This document shows, piece after piece, positions 50,801 through 60,088 of a stretch of 64,000 nucleotides of DNA. The DNA is taken from assembly GCA_020975725.1 (NCBI GenBank), contig QXJR01000014.1, positions 62,001 to 126,000 of the forward strand, in the 5' to 3' direction. The position numbers and the translations under genes were made by a program. The notes under the pieces are model-generated. The model ran no database searches. It was not told the DNA's origin and was given only the letters and a program-made list of their open reading frames with translations. The DNA comes from Picocystis sp. L7 (lineage: Eukaryota; Chlorophyta; Picocystophyceae; Picocystales; Picocystaceae). Position 1 is the stretch's first letter. Each line of letters opens with the position of its first letter.

Positions 50801-51007
50801 CTGCGGTGGGAAGATCCCCGTTCCACTGCAGTTTTTACTGCATTTCTGCTTGTGTCCACAGTGCTTACCTGGACTGTTGACATGCGCCACATTCTGGTCA
50901 TTGTTGGGGTTGTGTTGATGAGGCATCCAATCTTGCGTAGCCCAACGCCCCCTCCTCCCGTATCGATGTTCTTGCGGCTTCCCACCAATCAAGATCTCTT
51001 GCTGTAA
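47888..51007 (+). CDS. MCTP/FTIP-type multiple C2 and transmembrane protein
   Basis: 1039 residues. Four C2 domains: about 19-115, 231-362 (FGGTSDPYAVVRVED, VFDHDKYSMDDYLGQ, so calcium-site Asp residues are present), 385-500 (TGTSDPYVIV, VWDYDMLSPDEFMG) and 578-715 (ligand-site Asp partly lost). The C-terminal 300 residues are the plant PRT_C membrane domain: a paired hairpin around 820-860 and a final one after LLRWEDPRSTAVFTAFLLVS, ending MFLRLPTNQDLLL, very like land-plant MCTPs. These tether the ER to the plasma membrane, in plants at plasmodesmata, and bind lipids in a calcium-dependent way. An acidic Ser-rich linker precedes the last hairpin. ATG 47888 is the first with good C2 context. 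Confidence 0.93.
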   Translation: MASNAAEEEHKQVTRMGMKGDVLVVAVKRAELDAERGDCDVYAKVKAGTELKARTEGCRDSAQSPTWNTTFAFPVEYLEQNDVLQVSLWDANHFWKHKHLGTVDVPLKNLGLRNASGRDFQAQEVRTTSIRSSPSTSNRDETPTHTTYRARRILQEEAREYTLLNRKRGRCGCFAMGKQARAVCGKVSIVACFVQEGSSVLDGTVNADVRNSSARKKIGTSAATQIHTQPSLCFLRVKVLEARDLIAADFGGTSDPYAVVRVEDPRSKKYDFDLDKNHRTKVNRRTLRPTWNKEFLMAAMLPIIDKQALVIQVFDHDKYSMDDYLGQISIPLKTLQAYQEQHPKEAATSHQHGRKSGVWYALSKSGDNGANCHSSMLVDVPAQASMLYVKVISGRRLPPKDFLTGTSDPYVIVTAPLKNGGAASIRSKIVSSNLNPEWGEVFAFPLATIDHTVCSAVNLEVWDYDMLSPDEFMGLAQVPFDDVDFHATGESRPKERWLTLSQDRNGTCSYRRRSQEQAWDRAGHAGALKVSIWYGTKRDPALSLASRAVTSQVGNPLGQIRIDASIEYGYFEQVLPKVGKLKLGLLQAHNLTAVHWSGTPSVYAVVKYEKNWARIRTILSTTDPVWNEELEFDVHDPSSVLTIGLFEDFHLENNILKRGIMRQRKDHPMGKFRIRVSTLDGNRLYRVRFPLLLPHKKVLRKVGELEVELKFEFDSVAKVIWNSLKPPLPAIHYTNPMEKPALAEKTMREAMIAYLAQERPPVHQECVEELLDARGSIFRMRRAKVNYARLLGTVQFLIDIVKAACTICEWKYASLSVLAHVVFIFFVYNSHLLVPTLCALLLFKVLWHYRGRGGEFHIPPMVTLDRAKQFVGLDVLHEPREVPHADAGAATNGHEGPVSDADTSFSDAELNEDELFDAGSSVSREDEGEEMKSGNPVVELQKKLEELRTLAARVQNLMGTIAEPGERVHNLLRWEDPRSTAVFTAFLLVSTVLTWTVDMRHILVIVGVVLMRHPILRSPTPPPPVSMFLRLPTNQDLLL

Positions 51008-51022
51008 TCGCGGCTAGCACTA

Positions 51023-51028
51023 TTTATT
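51023..51028 (-). terminator. AATAAA hexamer downstream of DDX41
   Basis: Minus-strand AATAAA about 135 bases after the DDX41 stop, only 16 bases beyond the MCTP stop, so the 3' end of DDX41 reaches the end of MCTP. Confidence 0.45.
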
Positions 51029-51162
51029 CAGCCAAAAATCAAAGGCGCTTGTGCAATCCTCCAAACCCCGCGTCTACCTTTCCCCTTTTTTGGTGCGATG
51101 TATAGAAAGGAAAAAAGCTTGGTGGTAGGATCGTGCAATGTATGGAATCTTCGACTTGTGCG

Positions 51163-52983
<1,821 letters not shown>

Positions 52984-53045
52984 CTAGGACGACGTCTTCG
53001 TCGCACGAGTCGAGCTGCCCTTGTCCGTTCCCTTCCTTCCCCTTC

Positions 53046-53105
53046 GGGTTCGAAAAGGGGAGTCCGTCCCCTTCGTGAAAGGGAGCTCGCATCCCTTTCG
53101 AACCC
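53046..53105. promoter_or_regulatory. Cluster of CCCTTTCGAA-type motifs upstream of DDX41
   Basis: GGGTTCGAAAAGGG (53046-53059), CCCCTTCGTGAAAGGG (53068-53083) and CCCTTTCGAACCC (53093-53105) lie within 130 bases of the DDX41 ATG. The first and last are inverted copies that could also form a hairpin. Confidence 0.5.
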
Positions 53106-53235
53106 GAAACCCACCCGGGGTGGGACCGGGGAGGTGGGAGGGACGGGTCTTTTCCCCCCCTGATGATACAGGGGCGGAAGCATGGTGGAGGGGCGAGGGT
53201 GGGTGTCGGAGGAAAGTGAAGGGTCGGAGGAGCTT

Positions 53236-54216
53236 TCAACGCAGCTTCACACCACAATGGAGGTAGAGCTCTTGCTCGGTGTCGCAGCCGTACCCGTCCT
53301 GGTAGGCACGTCCCAAACGACCCGTGATTGCACCCGCCTCGTCGCCGTGCTCGGCCTCGGCGTAGCGGAACGCACGATCGTGGTTCATGCGCTCCTCCTC
53401 CTCTTGGGACACCCATCGGTCAAAACAACGTCCTGATACCGAACACACCAAGAGCTCGCTGGTGGGATCCACGATGCGCTCGCGACAAGTCTCGTCGCAG
53501 ACGTGCACGCGTCCAGTCTGCTCGCACACGAAAGCGTCCCCTACCTTGTGAAATGTGCAGGTGTTTCCCGAACACACGTGATGCACGTGCTTCCCTTCGA
53601 CATCCAACAAGCCCTTCTCCTTCCGATACGTGTCCACCACTTCGGCCAACGTCGGATACACCAGTGCGAGTTCCGACACGTCGTCCCACGCACGGGAGGG
53701 AGCCACGCTCCTCTTCGCCACGTGCATGTCCACGTAGTACCCGCGAACCGCGTCCGATGCCCCCTCCATGGCGTGACGAGCCTCGGAGGCGTCCCTGGCA
53801 CGATAACGCTTCATCCAGCTCCCTTGGGAATGCATCGCACTCCTCTCTTCTCGCGTGAGTGCCTTCCAACGCAGACCATACAGACGTCGCCAAAGGGCGT
53901 CGTCGGTGGCCTTGTCGCGAAGGAGACGGCTGGACGAAGCGAGTTGCAGCAAATCTTCGGCCGAGAGGTACTTCAGGACGCACAGAATCGCGTCTGCAGG
54001 CAGGTTCAACAGACCACCTCCCACGTCGTCGTGCTTTCGGGGTCGACCCGACCGTGTGCTGCCCTCGCCTTCCTCCCGTGCGCGCTTCCTTCCCTGCCTC
54101 CGTTCCTCCGCTTGTTCTTCCCGTGCCTGTTCGGCAAACATGGCGTCGATTTCCGCCTCCAGCTCCGCACTGTAGCTCGGACCTGCGTCCGCCATCGTCC
54201 TCGTCGGCGCTTCCAT
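53236..54216 (-). CDS. F-box protein, SKIP31-like, with Cys/His-rich C-terminal domain
   Basis: 326 residues. After a Glu/Arg-rich N-terminus with a basic patch, an F-box lies at about 70-115: LLNLPADAILCVLKYLSAED, then LLQLASSSRLLRDKATDDAL and WRRLYGLRW. The C-terminal half has a Cys/His array: HHVCSGNTCTFHKVGDAF, VCEQTGRVHVCDETCRERIV, then LLVCSVSGRCFDR, resembling the domain of plant SKIP31-type F-box proteins and likely binding zinc. F-box proteins are substrate adaptors of SCF (SKP1-cullin) ubiquitin ligases. The substrate here is unknown. An alternative ATG at residue 8 exists. It lies upstream of DDX41 on the same strand; the intervening 261 bases hold the DDX41 promoter motifs. Confidence 0.8.
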   Translation of the reverse strand: MEAPTRTMADAGPSYSAELEAEIDAMFAEQAREEQAEERRQGRKRAREEGEGSTRSGRPRKHDDVGGGLLNLPADAILCVLKYLSAEDLLQLASSSRLLRDKATDDALWRRLYGLRWKALTREERSAMHSQGSWMKRYRARDASEARHAMEGASDAVRGYYVDMHVAKRSVAPSRAWDDVSELALVYPTLAEVVDTYRKEKGLLDVEGKHVHHVCSGNTCTFHKVGDAFVCEQTGRVHVCDETCRERIVDPTSELLVCSVSGRCFDRWVSQEEEERMNHDRAFRYAEAEHGDEAGAITGRLGRAYQDGYGCDTEQELYLHCGVKLR

Positions 54217-54659
54217 GGACCGCGGAAGTTCCCTTCGTGCCCTGGGTTCGCAACGGGATGCACCGGGTTCGAAAGGCGTACGCTTTCCCGATCAAAAAGG
54301 GCACGTTTCCTTTCTCGAAAGGGGATGCCGGAGCACCTTCGACGAGTGCATTTTGCTGGGCGTAGAAGAGCATTTGGGTAAGGAGAGCACCCCTGTTTTT
54401 GTCTTGTTTTACTCTCGGCCAATCGAATCGGGAAACACCTCGCGGCATTCGGTCAACTCAAGATGTAGGTTGTCGACCTACAAGTCTATAGGGTGTGTAG
54501 AGCAACCGTGAACACCCCAAGCGCTGCTCTAGAAGCAGACAATCCAACACGCACAACAATCCATGTAGCCGCCCAACAACCCTCATGTTAGTCTGCATGT
54601 AGTTCTCCTCGGCGATAGATGCGCTAGCTCGTCACTCTTCTCAACTTACCTCGCCACGA
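54217..54659. other. F-box gene upstream flank, then start of the gene-poor island
   Basis: The first 120 bases hold promoter motifs. From about 54400 the CpG-rich composition of neighbouring genes fades and no open frame is supported. Confidence 0.4.
54265..54324. promoter_or_regulatory. TTCGAAAGG motifs upstream of the F-box gene
   Basis: GGGTTCGAAAGG (54265-54276) and CCTTTCTCGAAAGGGG (54309-54324) lie 50-110 bases before the ATG at 54216, the same arrangement as for DDX41. Confidence 0.45.
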
Positions 54660-55110
54660 AATGGGGCACAACTTTGCAAGCATCATCGGCAAGGTCAAGC
54701 ATTGCTTGATATTCGAAGCAACGTTCGGGTCACAATTCACGATGTTGCCATTGTTGGTGGATCCACACCACATCAAGCCCTACCCACAACCACGTTTGCG
54801 CGTGCTCCAAACGTGCCTCGTCACTTTGGTATCTCTTGCATTCATGGTCGACCTAGACTCGTCCACATGGATGGTCCAGAAGCGTTGGGTACACTTATTA
54901 AACACTTGGGTTGTCCGCAGTGCCACTTCACCTCGTCCGGGAGATGCATACTTTGCCATGCCACAGACGACCACCAAAGGCTTGCCCTTCTTGGCTTGCG
55001 ATGCGGTGTTTGCGACACTGTCGAGGACGGTCGGAAAAATCCTCTTCTCATTGACATCAAACTCCAAATGTCGGTGCGCCCATTGCGGATTTAGTTTCTA
55101 TGCCCACAAC
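54660..55110 (-). pseudogene. Broken Fanzor (TnpB-like) nuclease, C-terminal part
   Basis: Reading the minus strand, KPLVVVCGMAKYASPGRGE is followed by VALRTTQVFNKC, then TIHVDESRSTMN and, in the 54695-54780 part, GLMWCGSTNNGNIVNCDPNV and ASNIKQC. That order matches the C-terminal RuvC half of eukaryotic TnpB-like Fanzor proteins: GRGE..VPT..V...C, VDEfRTSk, then RGLLWCGST....VdRDlNAAlNIrrC, with the third RuvC acidic residue in the last block. The frame is interrupted and the N-terminal half is not recognisable next to it, so this is a relic. It is the only trace of such a nuclease in the window. Assignment rests on motif order alone. Confidence 0.6.
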
Positions 55111-57383
55111 GCATCATGGCTGTCGATCACAAGACCCAAGAATCGTTGGTGCGCCTCGACACCCGAGCCCTAGGGGCAAGCATTTCACAACTGCTAGAGA
55201 GCATGCCATAGAGAACCTTGCCACGCTTCCGACTGCAAGCATGCTTCTTGGATTCCGCTCTCTATAAAGTGTCGCTTCCTTGTGAGCTTCTAGCTCTTGG
55301 TCATTCTGTCGAGCAGCTCCAATGCCACGTTAACTCTATTGGTGCGCCAAAAGTTGTTCCCAAGGACATTGTACTTGTCCGATGCGTCGGCCATCAAGTT
55401 CTTGGTCTTGGGCACCACCGCAACAAAAGGCTTATCATCCACGGGCTTCGTAATCCGCAACAAATGAACGCGGAAGTTGGTATAATCGCTATCCGCCGCT
55501 TGGGTGAACTCCCTCTCTTCGCCCAAAAACTTGTCGATCATGAAGGTCAATGCACATAACTCCGCTACCATGCCGACAAGGGTGGCCTCCTTGCAACCAA
55601 CCAAAATGAGGTTCTTTAGCATCTCGTACGGAACGCGGGTGTCTAATGTGGCGAAGTGTGCACCCCTCCTTGCGATCAACACGAGAATGGAGGCATGTGG
55701 CTCGCTTGCTCGTGGTGCTGATAGATGTGAACATCGTGCCGCACGTGCTGGTGGGGGTTGCCTTTCGTGTCCAACCACATATGTGCGATGTCTACACCTA
55801 CCGCAAACCCAAGGCCGCGGCGGTGGTGTGCCACGGTGTGCAACACGTTAATAAGCTGTAACACGCCTTTCGCGTGAGGTGAAAGAGCGCAACTGCCGAT
55901 CTCGAACAAAATCCACATGTGCTACTAGTCCGTCAAGTCCTTTAAATGTTGAAAGGCACGGTGGAACTTGCTCAAATGGGCCTTGAAGCCCACGACTTGA
56001 TGATTGCACAGGTTGGCCATATAGCAGGGCCTGCATTGTAAATGCTCCTATTTCCTTGATGGCGTTGTGCTTGTAGCTTGGCCGCGAGCTATGCATGGGC
56101 TCCGTAGTGTGTTGCGACAAAGGTGTTTGGCTTTTGGACGTCCAAGGCGCCCAACATCAGCTGCCTGAAGAATGACAGGTATGATAGATCGAACATAGTG
56201 TTTGCCGTCACGTCTTGAGCGCCATGGAATCACTCCTTTAGCATGGCGGACGACGTGATGCCCGCAAGATGGCAGCGCGGAGAGGAGACCACGACGTGCG
56301 CCTAGAAAGCATCACGCAAGGCACAACTGTGGTCGCCTTGGAGGTGCATCGGAAAGCACGCCTCGCCCGCGGTGTCCACTGCCACTACGCAACTTTTGAG
56401 CTTCTCTGTGCGATCAGCTCTGCCGTGCTTCGCATCGGAAGAGGGCGTTGCGAGATATTGAACGCCTGCATAGCTGCCAACCCTAGCATATTCAAGTGTG
56501 CACAATCCATTCACAAACAAGAATTCTATCACTTAAAACACCCCGTTTGTTTTTGCTTGCGTTAAAGACACCTAAGTTTCATAGTTGTCACGTGTTCGTT
56601 GCTCTCTTATTCCTCCGAGGTCTCGCCACCGTCTTGGTTTCGAATAGGCTCTTCGTTGCCACCGACCTCCTTCCTCGACCACGCACTTGGGGAAGTCGGT
56701 TCAAATGCACGTCTCGTGGCATGCCCATACACTGTGCTAAAGGTTTCGAACGTGATCTTGTTCTCCACTTGTTGTTGCAAGCCATCTTTCGTTGCCCTCG
56801 TTCGCTTGCTAGTGGACCTCTTGTTCCTCCCTTCTTCGCTTGATTCAACTAGCTCACTTGCCCCGTCTTTCCTGTGCGCATCCTTCCAACTCCTCCGGGA
56901 CGCTCCCACTTCCCTTCCACGTGCTTCCACCTCGTCTTCGGAATTAACCGTTCATGATCCCGTGTGCGCATGCACTTCAGAATCGGGGACATGTGACATG
57001 CAAAGTTGCGGGGGTGGATGGTATGCATCGCGGGTGGGTACTATCACGAAATGTTGATAAAAAACGTTTTGTAGTACGCTTGGTGTTTCAACAAGCGTGG
57101 AATGGGGGAACATCGGCACCGGCGTAGCAAATACCTGGCGAAAACCATTCAGTGGACCTTCCAACCAGAGCAAGGAAGCAGTGACGTGTGCAACGAGATG
57201 GATGATCGATTCTAAGGCTTGCAGCCCTTGTTTTGCCAAGGCATCCTACCGTTTGACCAGACAAGAAGAGGAATGTTTAGGAAGCTCTTGCTCCTAGGTG
57301 CGTTGTCGGGGCATTGCGGTGATCGGACCAGGCCTCGGGCTGGTGTTGGGTCCTTCACAATGCACCATTTCCAAAGGTTCGTT
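55111..57383. other. Gene-poor island with decayed, transposon-like coding traces
   Basis: No intact gene. Minus-strand fragments at 55290-55778, 55676-55918, 55848-56120 and 56607-56930 read like pieces of old proteins (for example the last has LQQQVENKITFETFSTVYGH), broken and in changing frames. They lie upstream of the Fanzor-like relic on the same strand and could be its decayed N-terminal part or another element. I find no terminal repeats. Confidence 0.4.
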
Positions 57384-58193
57384 CTAGAGAAACACGCCTT
57401 CTGCTTCAAGAACCCCAAATGCTTCAGGATTCCCTTTTCCCGCTCGCACCAGCAGGGGTTCGGACCCGGTCAGGTCAATTACCGTTGAAGGTTCCTTTGG
57501 TCTAGGTCCCACGTCCACCACAAAGTCCAGACCTCTAGGACCGAATGCATCGACCATGTGGGCCGGGTCCACCATCCACTCGTACTCTTCGTATTCTTCA
57601 TCGTCCTCCCCGTCATCCTCCATGGAAGATGGTGCTTTCATCCTGGTGACACTGCTGCTGAGCATCGGACCCCCTAGATCTCGGAGCAGGTGCTTGCAGA
57701 CCGGATCGTCTGGCATTCGCACGCCCACTGTCCTCCTTGGCTTCTTCAGCCTTCCTCTCTTGGCGTCTGCATCCCTCACGCACTCTTTGGGCAGGTTCTT
57801 GCTGGCGGGCAGGATGCAGGTGTACGGTCCAGGGAGCACCTGCCTGGCCGCACGGAAGGCATCGGCTTGTCCAGGACGCGTCGGCGCTGGGAAGCCGAGC
57901 GTGTATTTGTCGATTTCGGAGAACTTCCCACAGAGTATGGAGAGGGGTTTATTTCTCTTGATCTTCTTGATTCGACGCAGTTTTTCGACGGCTTTGGCGT
58001 TGTCGAGGTCGCAGGCGAACGCGTACAGCGTGTCGGTGGGCACGATCCCGACCCCTCCAGTCCGCAATTTTTCCCCGACTCCGGCAAGCCTCCATGCGTC
58101 GGATCCGTCTCCTTTCACCTTCACGTGCTCGCAATTCCCCGGGGAATCCGTCCCTCGCATCGCGAAGGCTCTTGTCGTCGTCCACGCCGCCAT
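57384..58193 (-). CDS. YrdC/Sua5/YciO family protein (threonylcarbamoyl-AMP synthase-like)
   Basis: 269 residues. The YrdC domain fills the protein: GGVGIVPTDTLYAFACDLDN (nucleotide-binding start), LRRIKKIKRNKPLSILC (the KxR..KPL signature), GPYTCILPAS, then TVGVRMPDDPVCKHLLRDLG and GGPMLSSSVTR. YrdC/Sua5 makes threonylcarbamoyl-AMP for the t6A37 modification of tRNA; the YciO branch lacks a proven role. Spacing around KIKRNKPLS and the short C-terminus lean to the YciO/plant plastid type, so substrate use is uncertain. An acidic insertion (MEDDGEDDEEYEEYEW) lies late in the domain and is unusual. The first 30 residues may be a transit peptide. Confidence 0.85.
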   Translation of the reverse strand: MAAWTTTRAFAMRGTDSPGNCEHVKVKGDGSDAWRLAGVGEKLRTGGVGIVPTDTLYAFACDLDNAKAVEKLRRIKKIKRNKPLSILCGKFSEIDKYTLGFPAPTRPGQADAFRAARQVLPGPYTCILPASKNLPKECVRDADAKRGRLKKPRRTVGVRMPDDPVCKHLLRDLGGPMLSSSVTRMKAPSSMEDDGEDDEEYEEYEWMVDPAHMVDAFGPRGLDFVVDVGPRPKEPSTVIDLTGSEPLLVRAGKGNPEAFGVLEAEGVFL

Positions 58194-58819
58194 CGTCGTT
58201 CGTACGTGTCGGAATTGGGAAGGTCCGATCCAGCCCGAGTCTGTCCTCTCCCCACCTCACGCTTCACCCACCCGAATTCTCCTCCTATGGGTTTCACCCC
58301 CCACTCACCGAGGGACCCCGGAATTGAAAGGGGGGGATAGACCGGGTGAAGGGGGTCCTCGAAAGGGGGGAAGCTCGGGTACGAACTCGACCACGGAACC
58401 GATTCGGAGGACGTCCGTGACGAGTTCAACCCGATGGGAGACCGGGGATCCACGTGGAACGTCGATGGGGATCTGGAGTGGGAACCGGAACCTGTGCCGA
58501 TGCGCCTTGCTCCTCTTCACGCACGGGATGGAACTCGTGCAGCCAAGCGGGATGTGTTGGTGTCCAACCAACGGTCTCAGCCGTCGTTTCCACCCCTCCT
58601 CCATCAGCTCCCCTGTCCCTCGTCTGTCCCCTCCCCTGTCCCGCGATCCTCCGCGCGGATCGATTCAAGCACCGACATCGTACCCGCAAGTCCTGGGACC
58701 CGGTCCCGCGATATCCTCCCTGCCCGTCGAGGACCCGTCCGAGGGGGGATGGGAGGGGAAGGGTCCAACATCCCAAAGGACAGCTCCGACGACGTTCGAG
58801 AGCGAATCGAGTGGACATC
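58194..58819. other. Divergent promoter region of YrdC-like and membrane-protein genes
   Basis: 626 bases, CpG-rich, with G runs and a TCCTCGAAAGGGG motif at about 58356-58368. Long overlapping open frames cross it on the plus strand but carry no domain. Confidence 0.45.
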
Positions 58820-60055
58820 ATGGCGTCGCCTTGTGCGAAAACGAAGGCGTTCCTGCGGAATCGCCGACCCCTGCGCAACTTGGACGCACCCTACTGCGTG
58901 GAACTGCTGCTGGTGTCGTCCGTGGCCAGCTTCCTCTCCATAAGGGCCTTCCTAGCGGCCACCAACTACCCGCAAATGGGCGGACCGAACGCACACATCG
59001 CACACTTGCTGTGGGGAGGACTCTTCATGCTCGTGGCCCTCCTACTCTGCTTCAACTACCACGGCAGACCGACCAGGAGGTTCTGCGCTTTCCTCGGAGG
59101 GCTGGCCTTCGGAGCCTTCATCGACGAAATCGGAAAGTACGTCACCAAAACCAACAACTACTTCTGGAAAGGGAGCATACCCGTCATCTACATCGTGTTT
59201 ATCACCATCCATTTCTTCCTGCTCTGGCTGAGGAGCAGCCTAGGTGGAGTGACGTCTCTCAATCAGGAAGAGGCTCTGGCCAACGCACTGGACCTGCTCA
59301 AAACCAACACAGGAGGACAGCTGGACAACGAAGTGACTAGGACACAAATCCTGGAACTCCTGGAACACGCAGACCCCGAAGAACCGCTCACCAACATGCT
59401 CAAAGCATACGTAGAGATACAGGCCCAAAAACCCGCCAGCAGATCTGTACCTGGGGTTTACCTGAGCCTCAGACAGTGGCTGCAGAAAAGATATTCGAGA
59501 CTCGTGCTGCACAAGTGGTTCTCTCCTCTCCTCGTCACCATGTTTGTCATGCAAATGATCACGCAAGTGATCACAATAGTTCTCTTCTTCCTGGGGAAAC
59601 AGGGAGCGATATGCCGTGTCATCCGGTGCGTATCGCAGGAGGAAACGTTGGTCGATGCAGCCCAGCTCACATTTGCGGCAATTTCAGCCATCTTGGTCTC
59701 GTGTGGAGTTTGGTTCATCAGAAAAGACAGGAAGCGCGGATACAGCCTCTTCTTGTGGTCCGTTCGTGTTCAGGTCTATGGAACACAAGTGTTTTTCTTC
59801 TTCACCTCCCAACTGGCTGCACTTTATGGGCTATTCTTCAACCTCGCCTTGGGGGTTGCATTGTCGATTTGTATAGAAGCAGAAGAAGATATCGAGAGAT
59901 TGCAGACGTTTGGAGAAGAGGAGGAGCCTGTTGTGGATGGATACGCCCGGGTGCCTTCTGATCCAGAGATAGGGACGTCCCAAAGTAGCAGCGAAGGTCC
60001 ATGGAGGCCCTACGACAAAAAATACTCGAATTTATTCTCTCAAATAAAGTTTTGA
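58820..60055 (+). CDS. Multi-pass membrane protein of unknown function
   Basis: 411 residues. Seven or eight hydrophobic spans: about 25-48 (VELLLVSSVASFLSIRAFLA), 60-80 (HLLWGGLFMLVALLLCF), 90-108, 118-137 (IPVIYIVFITIHFFLLWL), 220-247 (LLVTMFVMQMITQVITIVLF), 275-295, and two close spans at 315-355. Between spans 4 and 5 is a cytosolic-type helical loop of about 80 residues. The first half, with HIAHLLWGG and FGAFIDEIGKYV, recalls small bacterial membrane proteins with a H..H-type intramembrane motif, but I cannot name a family. The C-terminus is acidic. The hexamer AATAAA lies inside the last codons (60043-60048). Its stop is 32 bases from the stop of the convergent DENND6. Confidence 0.75.
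   Translation: MASPCAKTKAFLRNRRPLRNLDAPYCVELLLVSSVASFLSIRAFLAATNYPQMGGPNAHIAHLLWGGLFMLVALLLCFNYHGRPTRRFCAFLGGLAFGAFIDEIGKYVTKTNNYFWKGSIPVIYIVFITIHFFLLWLRSSLGGVTSLNQEEALANALDLLKTNTGGQLDNEVTRTQILELLEHADPEEPLTNMLKAYVEIQAQKPASRSVPGVYLSLRQWLQKRYSRLVLHKWFSPLLVTMFVMQMITQVITIVLFFLGKQGAICRVIRCVSQEETLVDAAQLTFAAISAILVSCGVWFIRKDRKRGYSLFLWSVRVQVYGTQVFFFFTSQLAALYGLFFNLALGVALSICIEAEEDIERLQTFGEEEEPVVDGYARVPSDPEIGTSQSSSEGPWRPYDKKYSNLFSQIKF
60043..60048 (+). terminator. AATAAA inside the last codons of the membrane-protein gene
   Basis: The hexamer begins 13 bases before the end of the coding sequence (CAA ATA AAG TTT TGA), so the poly(A)-type signal is part of the coding sequence. Confidence 0.5.
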
Positions 60056-60082
60056 GTGCAGGGATGTCTCCACCTTGCATTC

Positions 60083-60088
60083 TTTATT
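60083..60088 (-). terminator. AATAAA overlapping the DENND6 stop
   Basis: On the minus strand TGA ends the gene and its final A begins AATAAA (TGAATAAAG). Confidence 0.5.
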
